NCBI GenBank assembly: GCA_016748015.1
Contig: JAAOMT010000741.1
Location: 351,621 to 415,620 of the forward strand
Source: Geosiphon pyriformis
Lineage: Eukaryota > Glomeromycota > Glomeromycetes > Archaeosporales > Geosiphonaceae
Reading direction: 5' to 3'
DNA length: 64,000 nucleotides
Shown here: positions 48,546 through 60,990 of the stretch, piece by piece
How the letters are laid out: every line of letters begins with the position of its first letter
Position numbering within the stretch: the first letter of the stretch is position 1
Program-made: the position numbers and the translations under genes
The notes under the pieces: generated by a model
Databases searched by the model: none
Told to the model about the DNA's origin: nothing
The model's input: the letters and a program-made list of their open reading frames with translations, nothing else

Positions 48546-50250
48546 AAAAATAATATTAATATTTAATTAAATATAAATAAAATTACTAAATACATAAATA
48601 TTATTATTATTAACAATAATATATTAATTGTAATTATACATAAAATGTTTTTTTAAAATAAGTTTTTTTAAAATTAACATAATTTAGTTTAAACCAAATT
48701 TATATTTAGTTATATGTAAAAAATACATAAATTATATTTAATTAAGTTACTTAGTTTAATTTATTATATTAAATAGTAATTAAATTATATGTTAAAATTA
48801 ATTATTAATTATTAATTATTAAAAAATTTTAATTTATATTTTAAAAAACTATAATAATTATGTTTTTTAAATTTAGTAATTAAATTATAATTAATTAAAT
48901 TTTAATAAAAAATTATAGTTATATTTATAAATTAAATCAAATTAATTGTATTGTTTTTATGTAATCTATTTTTATTAAAAAAATACTATATATAATAAGA
49001 ATAAAATTAAACAAAATATTATAAATTAAGTAAATATTTATTATGTTTTGTTATACTTGTTAATAAGCATTAATTTTTATAATTTATAAAAAATTTTAAA
49101 ATTTGTAAATAAAAAACATGTATTATTGATAACAACTTTTATATTTATATAAAATATTAATATATTATAGCTTGTTTTAAATTAAAAAAAAGCTTGGTAA
49201 ATATTATAAGTTTAATATTTATTTTAAAAAATATAAATATTGTTTTAATATAAGTAAAGCTTAATTTTTTTATTAAATAAAAATAAACTGTATTTTATTT
49301 AAATTTATATTAAAAAATCTGTTTTTATTAACTATTTTGTTGTTTTTAATAAAAAATTTAAAAAATCATTATTTTAAAAAAAAGTTTTTTTTTTATTATA
49401 TTTTTTTATAATTTTTTAAAAAACAAACTTTTTTGTAGTAAATTGGTAATTGTTTTAAATAGAAATATAATTAAAAAAAACAGTTAAGAAAATTTTTTAT
49501 GGTTTTACTAATAATACTTTTTTTTAGAAACAAAAAACTTTAATAATATTAAATACTTAAAAGATAAAAAAATATTTTTAAACAAATTTTTTAGTGATTT
49601 AAATATGTTTTTGGCAGATAGTAATTACAATATTAATAATAAAAACAAAAGTTTTTTGAATTTCAAGTCTAATATTCTTAAAACTAAAAAAATAAATATT
49701 AGTAATATAATTAATTTTTTTTTCAAATCTTTAGATATTAATATAAATAAAAAAAGTTGCTTTTTTTTAATTTTATTGTTTTTAAAAAAATAACTTGGTT
49801 TTAAAGTATTTTGCAATAAATTTTATACTATTAATTTTTTAGCAATAAAAAGCAAATCAGTAATAGCAAAAATATAAATTATTAGAAAATTTTTTTTATA
49901 ATTAAGAAATTTAAAGAAATTATTACTTTTTTAAAATTTAAAAAAATCATCAAATTTATATTTATATTAGAAAAAAATTTAAATAAAACTGTAGATTTAA
50001 TTACTAAAAAAATTTATATTAATAATAATCTTAAAACAATTAAAATTTATTTAAATTAAACTATAATAATAAAAAATTCTTATAAATATTTTTAAGAAAA
50101 CAATAATTTCTGTTTTATTCAAATTTGGTTAAATTATATTAATCTAATTATAATTAATTAAACTATGGTAAAAACTGTAATAAAATTTACAAAATCAGAT
50201 TAAACCAATTTTTTAGTTTATAAATAGTTTATTTTAAACAATAATTGTTT
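48546..50250. other. AT-rich desert
   Basis: About 1.7 kb of almost pure A/T with isolated G or C. A short frame at 49605-49793 is Lys/Asn/Phe low-complexity and is mirrored on the other strand. I do not regard it as coding. Confidence 0.7.
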
Positions 50251-51035
50251 TTGGCTTCACTAACAAGTAGACTGTTAGTTTCTGGACGTATTTTATGAAG
50301 GCATTGTACCATCAGCTCTCTATTGCTGTGCATAAATGACTTTATAATAAGAGTTACTCTAGTGTAATGTGTTTGTTCTGTGGTGATGTTGAAGTCTCAG
50401 ATCATGCTTTTTCTTATTTATTTGATGCTGATAATCATGCTCAGTTGTTGGATACTCATGTATTAGCTTAAGGAGTGCAATCCAGTCTGGGTTGTTTTTC
50501 TTTAAGTGTCTTGTAGCTGTTGTTTACTTGTGTATCTGACATTTTGGTTAACACTACTCTATGCAAAAGTTTTGTTTTCAAGGATTGGTTTTGTAAGTCT
50601 GTTTCTGTTTTTAAGGATTCTAAAATGGCAAGTCAGAACATTGTGGCCTTTGTACGTGAGTTTAATCTTGCTTTTTGGGAAGACATTTGGTTGGTTTGTG
50701 CCAAGTACTGTGCTTTTATGAAAAAAAATGAACTTATTCCATGCAATAGATCTGTTTTTATCTTTATTTTTGGGCTTCTTTTAGTGTTGTCGGCTGTTAT
50801 GATTGGATTACTGGGCATTGCAGAGGCGATTGGTGTTGGTTTTAGTTTTTGTAAGTCTTGTTTGTTTTTTTTAGGCATAGGTAACATAGTTTCTGTTTAT
50901 ATAAGTGTATAGTATTGTTTTGATTGGTCTGAATAGCTAGTCACATGTAGAAAGTACATAATTCACACCTAGTTTAGATTATTTGTATGATGTATTGCAT
51001 TAGACAATGTTTGGACTTCACTCATTAAATATTAA
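50251..51035 (+). mobile_element. LINE copy C, 5'-truncated 3' end
   Basis: Only the last part of ORF2 and the 3' UTR are present. The zinc-like motif reads CLFCGDVEVSDHAFSY (last Cys changed) at about 50370, followed by the C-terminal region (NTTLCKSFVFKDWF; LAFWEDIWLVCAKYCAFMKK) to the stop at 50912. The 3' UTR shares GATGTATTGCATTAG and TTTGGACTTCACTC with copy A. It ends in an A-rich tail near 51035. A 5' truncation is typical of target-primed reverse transcription. Confidence 0.85.
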
Positions 51036-52113
51036 AAAAAAAAATTTAATTGTTTTTAATTAACATATTTATATGTTAAAAAATCTTTTTATTTTGTATT
51101 TTATAATTTTCAAAAACAAATTTTGAACACAAATAGTGTTATTAATTTTAGTTTTTAAGAGTTTTCTATTTTTAACTAACAATTATTTAACATAAATAGC
51201 TTTTTTTTTTAACTTAATTATTTTATAAAAATCTAAATAAGTATTTTAAAAAAAATTTTAAAAATTTTATCTAACTAAATATTTAAAATTTATATTAATT
51301 AAATATTTTTTTGTTAGTTTATCTTATATTTATATTTTTTTTAATTGTATCTAAAAAAATTTTTAAATTTATAAATAAAACAATCTTAGTTTTTTTTTGC
51401 TAGTATTACTAGTAATTTTTTATTTATTAATTTTAATATTTTAAAGATTTTTACTATTAAAATAAATAATTTAAAGTTTAAGATATTTATATTTAAAGTA
51501 TTAATTGATTTAGTTTTAAAAAAATTAAATTAGTTGTTTATTAATTTAAATTTTATTTTTGCTATATTTTTTTAATAATTAATTTTGTTTGAAAATAATT
51601 ATATATAATATTTAAGATATAAAAAATTTATCCAAATAGTTAAATATTATTAAATAATATAAAAAATTAAGCTTTTTGGTATCTATTATTATAAATACAA
51701 AATTAAAAAATAAAAACAAATTATAATTAAAAAATAAATTTAACAAATTATAAGATTTTACTTTTAGATTAAAATTTAATAGTATAAATATTAAAGTTAT
51801 AATTATTATAAATAGTAATTTGGTTTAATATTTTTTTAAAGTTATTAAAATTGTTAAGCATTTTTTATTTATTAAACTGATATTTAAAAACAATTTTTTA
51901 GTTTTAATTTTGAATTTATATATAAATATAGCTTTATTAATATATATAAATTAGGCTAATTTAGTTAATGTTTTTATTATTAAAGCTATAAATAAAAGTT
52001 TTTTGTTATCTTAAATAAAAATTTAAATAAAAATAGTGTTAAAAATATGCTAGTTTTAAGAAGTACAAAAATTTTGGTTTAATTAAAATTATATTAAAAT
52101 TTTTTATAACCAA
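51036..52113. other. AT-rich desert
   Basis: About 1.1 kb of nearly pure A/T between LINE C and the LTR of element X. No feature is visible. Confidence 0.7.
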
Positions 52114-52976
52114 TATTACAGATGATTATTTGGGGTCTCAAATCAAATAACAAATCTGTAATTTGGTACTTAATATTTTGACAATGCTGGTATTACTGGT
52201 ACGTTAGTTTTATCTAAAGGTTTTTAGAGTTGAGTCCTTTGTATAATAGACAGAGATTTAATGATAATGTAGTTGGTTGGTAAGTTGTATTCTCAATTTC
52301 TGTCTTCAGCTTGGTGGCCGGTTTATTCTGGCATTCATGCTCTTCTGGTAAGCTATCCATTAATATATATATAATTTTACCCTTATTTTTGGGTCTTTTA
52401 CTAAGTTATCTGTAATGTCAATTACTCAGTGCTTTAATTCTTAATCAGTTAGTATATAACAATAAAATCAAAGAAATAAATAAATAAATAAAAATAAAAA
52501 AATGAGCCAAGATGATGTGCAAGTTAATATCTTATCAATAGCCATGATCAAGAGCTATTGTTCTAGCATGGTTAAGTATCAATTACTATCAACATAAAAT
52601 GTTGATAGTGGAGAGTAGATTTAGATGGTAAATGATTTATTTATTTAATATTTGTTGATGGAAGATTTCTAACTAAAGGATTCTGTCTCTTTCTACTTCT
52701 AATACTGCTGCTATATATATCTAATTAATGTTCTATAAGATTGCTTACATTTCCAAGTGATGTGCTATGATTTCTTGAGCAATGTGCCCTAATTTCTAAT
52801 ATTACTTTATATTGTTGAACAATGTGCCATGTTTCTTGACATTGCTCTACATTGCTAAGCAATGTGCTATGATTTTTGTTATTGTTTTACATTGCTGAGC
52901 AATGTGCTCACGTGCTACATACTATTCACTTATTGGTCTATTATTTCCCTATATCTGTTTTTTTTTATGAGTAACA
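52114..52976 (-). repeat. 3' LTR of element X
   Basis: Read on the minus strand it starts TGTTACTCATAA (52976) and ends CTGTAATA (52114), 863 bp, the same family as the Y LTRs. The palindrome array CATTGCT-AGCAATG lies at about 52740-52915. Upstream (52977 onward) is the X polypurine region, AAAAAGGAGGAGATAA. Confidence 0.88.
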
Positions 52977-54332
52977 TTATCTCCTCCTTTTTAATATTAA
53001 GCTTTATCAAAATTTTCATTCTGAATTAGCTCTAATATTTCTTTTTTTAGTATTGTTTGTTTGACTTTATTTTTCATGTCTTCTACTTATATATTGTTCA
53101 TTCTTCTCCATTGGTTAATGGTTATGATTTCTATGTTAGAGTATAACAGTATTTCTGAATAGTTCTGAAATATGTTGTGCAGTTGATAAATTGTTTTCAC
53201 ATATAGTGTCGAGTTTGTCTTTTTTCTAATAAATTCTTCAATTTGCTGTATTATGTTTTGGTTAAATACTCTTTTGGATTTGTCAATATACAACTTCTAA
53301 ATATTCAACTTTCGATTTAACTGGTAGTAACAGTATAATATTGGAAGTTATTCTGTCCATTGTTTTCAATTCTCTTTTGTAAGTTCTTCTGTTGGTGCCA
53401 TAATAGGTATTTTTCCAAAAGTGTTTTTTACTTTTTCTATTATGTTATTTGACCAGTTTTTATCATTCTTTGGTAACCACTAATATGGTGTATTTTTTGT
53501 CTTTCTTTTGGTGTTTCGATAGCAAATTGTTTGGTTGTTAACAATAATTTCCATGTCTAAAGGTTGTTGACTTAAGGCCTGGAATAATTGTTGAGCTATA
53601 GCGTGAATATGATCTTGGTATTTTCATTTTTTCTTAGTTGCCTTTGTCACGTATACTGTGTCTTTATATACTCTTTTATTGTTTAATATTATGTGTTTGG
53701 TCCAATGATTATTATTGGTTCCAGATTTCATGGAATCTCATCTGGTTGAACTAATATTTGTTGTACTCCCAATTGTGAAATATTATTGGTGGATGATGAT
53801 GCTATTTGGTAATATGATTTCAGTCGATCACCATGTGCTGCTTTGGCTAAGATTTTGTTGTCCCATCTTAATTTATAAGCTCTATTTCTAAGAATTTTTT
53901 CTATGTAAAATGGTCTGTTCCATTTGGGGTCAAATTTTCCACTCTATTGTTTTTCTGTTTTGGTATAATATAAAAGTACTTTGTCTCCAATCTTGAATTC
54001 AACTGGTTTATCTAGTAATTGGTTATTATGTCATTCTTTTTGCTTCTCTTGAGACTTTTGAATGTTATCAGCTGCTCTTTACCATTTATTTTCTAATGTT
54101 TCTATTAAGTCATATGTTTTTTTTAGCAACGTTTCCTGAAAATTGTCTTTGGTTATTGGTTCTGTTAGATAAGTAGTGACTTCCATCTCAATTGGTAATG
54201 TTGCTGTTCTATTATATATTAATTCAAATGGTGTTGTTTGTGTAATGTCTTGCTTTATTGTTCAATAAGCAAATAATACTGATGGTATAAACAAATCTCA
54301 TTCGTTCTGATTTTTTTGACTGATCTTGGTGA
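52977..54332 (-). pseudogene. Element X, left half: integrase C-term and ORF3
   Basis: On the minus strand, starting at 54332, the integrase continues (ITKISQKNQNE, then DLFIPSVLFAY and TPFELIYNRTATLPIE). It reaches GDKVLLYYTKTEKQ, then RNRAYKLRWDNKILAKAAHG near 53840. After a frame change ORF3 follows (53087-53293 frame: SKRVFNQNIIQQIEEFIRKK and TLYVKTIYQLHNIFQNY), to the polypurine tract. It is joined to the 62547-64000 part by removing element Y. Confidence 0.85.
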
Positions 54333-55186
54333 TGTTACTTATAGAAAAAAACAAATATAGAAAAATAGTAGACCAATAGGAGAATAGTATATAGCATGTG
54401 AGAACATTGCTTAGCAATATAGAGCAATGATAGAAATCATAACACATTGCTTAGCAATGTGGAGCAATATCAGAAAACATAGCACATTGCTCAGCAATGT
54501 GGAGCAATATTAGAAAATGAGAGCACATCGCTTAGCAATGTAAGCATTGCTCAAAAAATTATAGCACATCACTTGAGAATGTGAACAATCTCATAGAACA
54601 TCAATTATGTATATATAATGGTAGCATTAGAAGTAGAAAGAGCAGAATCCCTCAGTTAGAAATCTTTCACATTACAAATATCAATAAATAATTATTTACT
54701 ATCTCAATCCACTCTTCACTATCAACACTTCATGTTGATAATAATTGATACTTAACTCTACAGGAACAATAGCTCTTGATCATGGCTATTGACAGAATAC
54801 TAACTTGTATATTGCCTTGGCTCCTTTTTTTATTTTATTTTATTTTTTTTCTTTGATTTTTATTGTTGTATACTAATTGATTAAGGATTAAAAGTGCTAA
54901 AATACAGACGTCATAAGTGACTGGTAAAAAACCCATGAAACAAGGGTAGAACACTCATAGATTTGAGAATAGCTTACCAGGAGAATTACTGGCCACCATG
55001 CTGAGAAAGAAATTTGATGAAACTGCAGTTTTGGGAAGCTATGGATAAAACCATCAATTCACTCTCTGTCTATTATACAAAAAACTCCATAACCAAAACC
55101 TTCAAATATTAACACCCAAGTACCAACTAAGCACCAAGTTATGGATTTGTTATTTGACTTGAGATCCCAAATAATCATCTGTAACA
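54333..55186 (+). repeat. 5' LTR of element Y
   Basis: TGTTACTTATAG to ATCTGTAACA, 854 bp. The U3 part (54390-54600) holds about five ~40-bp units, each centred on a CATTGCTTAGCAATG-type palindrome, just upstream of TATGTATATATAA (TATA-like, about 54606). A T-rich stretch occurs near 54825-54880. Confidence 0.92.
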
Positions 55187-55187
55187 T

Positions 55188-55232
55188 TTGGTGCTCTCTG
55201 TGAGGTATAATCTTACAGAGAACCAGCACCAA
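55188..55232 (+). promoter_or_regulatory. Primer-binding site within a self-complementary hairpin
   Basis: Two bases after the LTR begins TGGTGCTCTCTGTGAGG (55189-55205), placed and shaped like a tRNA 3'-end complement. The same region folds on itself: TTGGTGCT (55188-55195) pairs with AGCACCAA (55225-55232), and CTCTGTGAG (55196-55204) with CTTACAGAG (55212-55220), with a 7-base loop and a 4-base bulge. Confidence 0.6.
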
Positions 55233-55299
55233 CAAATAAATCAACAGTGGCAGAATCAGAAAGTATAGGAGCAAACCATTTAGGATTTGTGAAATTCTT

Positions 55300-57010
55300 A
55301 TTTCAACACTACTGTTAGCACTTGGGATTGAACCACAATCAGATATCAGCAGAATCAGCCTTTAATTTCTATGTCAACAAAAGAATTGTCTATTTGTTAG
55401 GAACACTAATAAACACTGAATTAGCAAAAGAAACTTTTTACCACGAATTAATCTAAAACACCAGCTTACCAACAAATTATAATTTCACATCCATCATTAC
55501 TGAAATTAATAAAGAAATTGAACATCACACACAACAAAAATACCCAATCACTTATGCCAGTAAAGGCAAAGGAAAATTACAAACACCAGTAGTAACACCT
55601 CAATGGATCCAACCATCCATTTAGAAGAAACACAGAATTGAATCACCAACAAATCCATCATACTATTATACACTTGGAAGTGCCATCAACATCACATCAA
55701 CAAACGCGTCCACATCAAATATGACATCCACATTTGGACACTTTCCATTTCAGAGTAAACAGAGAAAAAAAGATCTTCTAGAACCATATGGTATGTATTT
55801 CGAAGGATTTAAGTCATGATTGCCAATGCCATTAAGACTTCAATCTTTGCTACCACAACCAGATTTCAGAATCATGAGTTTCTAAGAAATAATAGATTTG
55901 GAAGAAAAACAAGAAAAAGAGGAAGAAGAATCTGAAGATCAAGAATTTATTTACCAGAACCCGATTCCAGAAAACCTGAATATTGAAACCCCAAATTTCC
56001 AGACTCAGCAAAATCCAGAAATTAAGACTCTGAATTTCTAAATGCAGCACTATTAGAACGATCACAACTCTGACATCAATAATCAATAATACTTACTTTC
56101 AGTAATCATAATTAATCCAGCTCTACCAATCAATAAACAGCAACAGCAGCTATTTTAACCACTTCAACAACCACAGCAGCTGCTTCAATAGCTGCAACAA
56201 CAACTGCAACAACCAAATGTCGATCCAATGGCCTACACTCTAATAGTAAAACTTGAGAAATTTACCAGTAAAGAAGATGATGCCTAAGTGTGGCTAAATG
56301 ATGTGGAGAAAACCATTATAGCCAATAGTTGGAATAATGCCAGAGCCATACAGGCCATTCTTTACTTTTTCCAAGATACTGCCAATTCATAGTATCAAAG
56401 CTTGGCTAACAAACCCCAAGATTTTGCTGTATTCAAGCTTACATTTCTACAATATTTCAGCAACAATAATAGTATTAATTGGCTAGCAAACACTTTCACC
56501 ACTATTAAACAAGGAGAAAATGAAGCAGTCACTACTTACTTAAGACACTTTTATAGAAATCTGCACCAGATTCAAGCAATCCAGGCTGACTATTTTACAG
56601 TACCCCAAATCCTAAACCAATTTATTAGAGGCCTGTGCAGTAGCATCCTCCAACGCATATGTCCAATGCATTTAGTAGACTTTCAAGCTGCAGTTACCAA
56701 TGCCCAAGATTTTAAATCGGCAGAACTTAAAGCTAATCATGCCCAAGCCATTAACCTAGTGATGAATGAATTATCTAAATTGGATTCCAAATTAAAACAA
56801 TTCAATGATTCAATTAATCAGAAATTGGAAGAATACTTAGCTGACAATCACACAATTTATTAACCATCACAACAATGCAATAATTCAGGAAACATAAATT
56901 GTTTCCAAAATCAGTCGCATCTATTATCATCTCCAAATCAGCCGTGACAACAAGAGACACATGTTTGCCATACCTGTGGTAAACAAGGCCATATTAGAGC
57001 CAACTGCTGA
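55300..57010 (+). pseudogene. Gag of element Y (capsid region and CCHC knuckle)
   Basis: N-terminal Gag has AESAFNFYVNKRIVYLLG (about 55350). A Gln-rich linker follows (about 56130-56220). The capsid-like core is an open 153-codon frame at 56402-56863 (FAVFKLTFLQYFSNNNS; TYLRHFYRNLHQIQAI; LNQFIRGLCSSI), typical of Ty3-type Gag. The zinc knuckle CHTCGKQGHIRANC is intact at 56966-57007. A few stops interrupt the frame between these parts. Confidence 0.82.
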
Positions 57011-57629
57011 TTTTATAATAACAACCAACAATTGGAAAATCAATATCAAAACTCTGATTGCCAGTTCCCAACTCCGAGTTACCAATCCAATCCAGCACCA
57101 TATCAACCAATTTACCTGTCAATGATGCAACAGCCAATATATTAACCACCCATATATCAATCTCCAGTTTATCAACCACAGCTGCCAATAATATATTAAC
57201 TGCCACAGCCACAAATAATTTATCAGATACCCACAGTTCAAATACCACCATCAAACCCAGCTCAAATGACATCAAGAAACCCTAGATCGAGAGTCATCCA
57301 AAACTGGAGATCAGTGATGGTTGTTCACCAACCAATTCCCAGTTCACCCAACCAGCAGTCTAGATCATGACAGTGGAGTTCAGGAACTGGGTACACTCAA
57401 AACCTGAGTTCCCAGAATTATTTAAGTCTTCTGGTTACCTCAGAAGGCACCTCACCCAACAACTGGGAATCCAAACAGAAACAACTGCTTACCAATATTC
57501 CACCAGCTACTGTTATAGAAAACGAGTCTCTAGCAGCTATATTTCCTTTCAAAATCAAGGAACTGACAGAAACCTCTTTGTTCAATGGAGCTGCATTCAA
57601 GGAAAAATCTATCACAGTAATATACACAA

Positions 57630-57960
57630 ATGCCAAAATTGATAGTTAGTCCATCAAACTAATCCTAGATAGTGGATCAGCTGGCAGCATTATCACAAGA
57701 CAGCTCATAGATCAATTAGGTTGCCGAGTTGATTGAGCTGTCAATACAAGGATAATTACCATTAATGGAGCCACCAAGACACTAATTAGTGAAATAGATG
57801 TCCTACCCATTGAAATCAATAGCATTATTGTACCAATAAAGATATTAGTCATAGAAGCCACTCAGTACCAAGTACTCATTGACAATAACTGGCTGTCCAA
57901 AACCCATGTAATGCTCGATTGGAACACTCAAGAGCTCCAGCTTAGCCAGAATAGATAATA
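57630..57960 (+). pseudogene. Aspartic protease of element Y
   Basis: The active-site loop reads LILDSGSAGSIIT (about 57658-57698). It is followed by the retropepsin-like hydrophobic strands (ITINGATKTLISEIDVLPIE) and VLIDNNWLSKTHVMLDW near 57870. The enzyme would cut the Gag-Pol polyprotein. Stops at about 57648 and 57737 break this copy. Confidence 0.8.
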
Positions 57961-58369
57961 CACACATGTACCAGCCACGTGTGGCCATTTCAAACTTATT
58001 ACCACACCATCAGCTCCACTTATCAAATTTGAAGAAGAAAAAGAGAAACCTACTTGGGAAGCATACCAAATCTTTTGGGTCGATGAAGACCACAACAAGC
58101 TACCACCAATACTTTCTTAAGACAACAAGAAAAAAGGGAAGGAAAACAAAAAACTTATCTGGAATACTGACCAAAACTGGAAAACTGATAATGACCAAGA
58201 CGAATCAGCAAACTGGGAGTGAAAAGAAACAGACAAGGAAAAGAAAAAGAAGAAGGAAAAAAAAACCACTCTTATTAGTAACACTTATAGTTTATATGCT
58301 TACACTTTATCACAACCATCCAATTATTGTCAACCAAAATTAGAGTGTGTCAATTGGAGCAAAAAATTG

Positions 58370-59698
58370 TTGTCAATGGGTGCATGCTGTGGCAATAACA
58401 AGGAATACTCCACAGCCATAAGATTCTACTACTGCCTATGTGTCATAGAGTACTTTGGATGACCAAAACAACAAGGAAAGTGGGATAACCAACTATGTCT
58501 CATATGTAGAACTATTCTACCTGATGAAAGAATGTGAAATGACATTTCTGGGCATGGAGGAACATGTGACAAGACATGTCAGTACACTATACTGATAAAT
58601 AATTAGATAAGCAAAGAAACACTAATTGATGACACCTAAAAACAAGTGTTGTGACAATTAGAAGGATATTCTCACAACAAAAATGAACTATGGAGAATGG
58701 CATATGTGAAAGCAAAAGGCACAGCAACCAGCAAACTACTAGAGATTAAAAATAACCCTCTATTTCTTCCTAAATCTGAATACATCCAAACTTTTGACAT
58801 CTTTGGCAACATTAAGGACAATCCAGAAGAATTCCATGAACATTACCAGTGATTAGCACTCATCAGAGAAGAGCAGGAACAATGCTTGAAAGAAATAAAT
58901 ACCCAATTATGTGACCACTGTTTGATCCCATGTGACTTCCAGTATTGCAATGAGTGTGACTTCATTTACAATCCACTATCATGCATGATCTACACAATCC
59001 CAGAAAAAAACAAACCAATGAACAACTGCACATCAGAATTGGAATCAACTTTCAATCCCAATTCAAACTCCAACAATAATAATGATGAAAACAACAGTTC
59101 TAGCTCTGCTCCAAATAGCAATAAAAATGACAATAATTCAAACTTTGATTCAAATCCCGAAACATTTATTACACTTTCTGACTTTTCAAAGAAACAGGAA
59201 CTTAAATGGTTCAGCAATAATGACAAAAGTATCATGCCAGAACATGCACATGATACTGATGTAGGATTTGATCTGAGATATCCAAAGAAAGATCCCATCA
59301 AATTGGAACCACATTTGTGCACTTGCATTGATCTGAAAATAGCACTGGAAATTCCAGTAACAACAATAGTTCAACTAGCATCCAGGAGTAGTTTAGCGAA
59401 AAAAGAGATAAACATCAGAGAAAGAATAATTGATGCAAAATATGTAGGAAATATCATTATTATACTACAAAATGATTCAGAAAAAGCATATACTATAGAT
59501 CCAAACAAAAAAATAGCACAGGCAATATTCCTACTTCTGGTGAAAATAGCTCAATTAGTGTTGATAGAAAACAGAAAAAAATTAGGAATTACTGTTAAAG
59601 GAATACAGAGATTCGGATCAATGGGTAGAATAGACATACCAGTTAATATGACAGAAGAAGAGATTATTGACAAAGGAGAAATTATCACAACCCATTAA
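58370..59698 (+). pseudogene. Cys-rich domains and dUTPase of element Y
   Basis: Two Cys clusters precede the dUTPase: CC-x16-C-x-C with CLICRTILP (58390-58520, broken by stops) and CDHCLIPCDFQYCNECDF (58910). The 270-codon open frame 58886-59698 then runs through an Asn/Ser-rich linker into the dUTPase. Its motifs are DVGFDLRYP (59261), QLASRSSLAKK (59370), RIIDAKYVGNIIIIL (59425), NKKIAQAIF (59503) and KGIQRFGSMGR (59599). This is the most intact dUTPase in the window. All five motifs keep their key positions except the first Gly of motif 3 (Arg) and part of motif 5. The frame has no stop, so this part could still encode a foldable domain. Confidence 0.85.
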
Positions 59699-59699
59699 T

Positions 59700-60990
59700 C
59701 AATCTCTATTCTACCATATGACCAGTATACATTAGCCATAAAAAGAAAAGTAAAGGATCAAGCTCAATTGTTCAAAGCAAAAGCCACCATTTGTGAATCA
59801 GAAGAGATTGGACTTACTAATCTTTACATATTAGCCAAAAGCCCCAAAATCATCAAAATTCCCATCTATAATGCAACTGGAAAGGTCATTGAAATACCAA
59901 AGAGAACTATCATTGGATATTTAACCACTCAAATTGAGGATCAACCACCAAACCACATTCCAAATTTTCTACAACTTTGTGGATATGTGAACATTACATC
60001 ACAGACTATATATGGATGAAGTGAATGTTATCTACTCTAACCAGAACAATTGGAACAAATTAACATGGGAAATCTAGACTCACTCCAATAAATACAACTA
60101 AAGATGTTACTTAGCAATTTCAATGACATTTTTGCAAATGAAAATGAATTTGGTCACACCAATATTATCTAGCATCAGATCAAGACTGGAGATACAATGC
60201 CAATTAAGCAAAGAGCATATAGAGTACCATCAGCTAGCCATGAGATCATTCATTAAGAAATCAATCGAATGCTCGACAATGGGCTAATTCAGCCATTAAT
60301 AAGTTTATGGTCATCACCAATGGTACTAGTCTGGAAGAAAAATGGAAAAATTTGCTTTTGTGTAGATTACCAGAAATTGAATGGATTAACCAAAGGAGAC
60401 AGCTACCCAACTCCAAAGATCTAAGAACTATTTGACGCCTTTGGAAGAAATAAATGATTCTCAACACTAAATTTAGATAATGGTTACTAACAAGTAGCCA
60501 TGGATCCAGCTAACAAAGAAAAAATTGCATTCATGACAAGAGAAGAGAATTTCGAATTTGAAGTCATGCCATTTGGCTTGATGAATACTCCAGTAACATT
60601 CTAATGACTCATGGAAATTGTCTATACTGGATTACTATGGAAATAAGTAGTCATATACTTAGATAACACAAATGTATTTTCTAAGACATTTGATGACCAT
60701 CTACATCATACTAAAGCAGAAAAACAATGGAGTAGAAAATTTGACCCCAAATGAGATGAACCATTTCACATTGAAGAAATTCTTGGAAATAGAACTTATA
60801 AATTAAGATGGGACAACAGAATCTTAGCCAAAGTAGCACATGGTGATCAATTAAAACCATATTACCAGATAGCATTATTATCTACCAATAACATTCTACA
60901 ACTGGGAGTACAAAAAATACTAGTCCAACCAGATGAGATTCCATGAGATCTGAAACCAATCATAGTTATTGAACCAAACACGTCAAATTG
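59700..60990 (+). pseudogene. Deleted Pol of element Y: RT palm fused to integrase tail
   Basis: The RT starts after a linker (59768-60019 open frame). Motifs are MLDNGLIQPLISLWSSPM, CFCVDYQKLNG, FSTLNLDNGY (catalytic Asp changed to Asn), VMPFGLMNTPVTF and YLDNTNVFS (second Asp of the YxDD box changed to Asn). At about 60712 the sequence passes directly to the integrase C-terminus (AEKQWSRKFDPK; EEILGNRTYKLRWDNR; KVAHGDQLKPYYQ). RT thumb, RNase H and the integrase zinc and DDE domains are deleted. Many stops. Confidence 0.85.

Noticed and set aside
49605-49816. Overlapping Lys/Asn/Phe frames in the AT desert
   Set aside because: Composition-driven on both strands, with no homology to anything else in the window.
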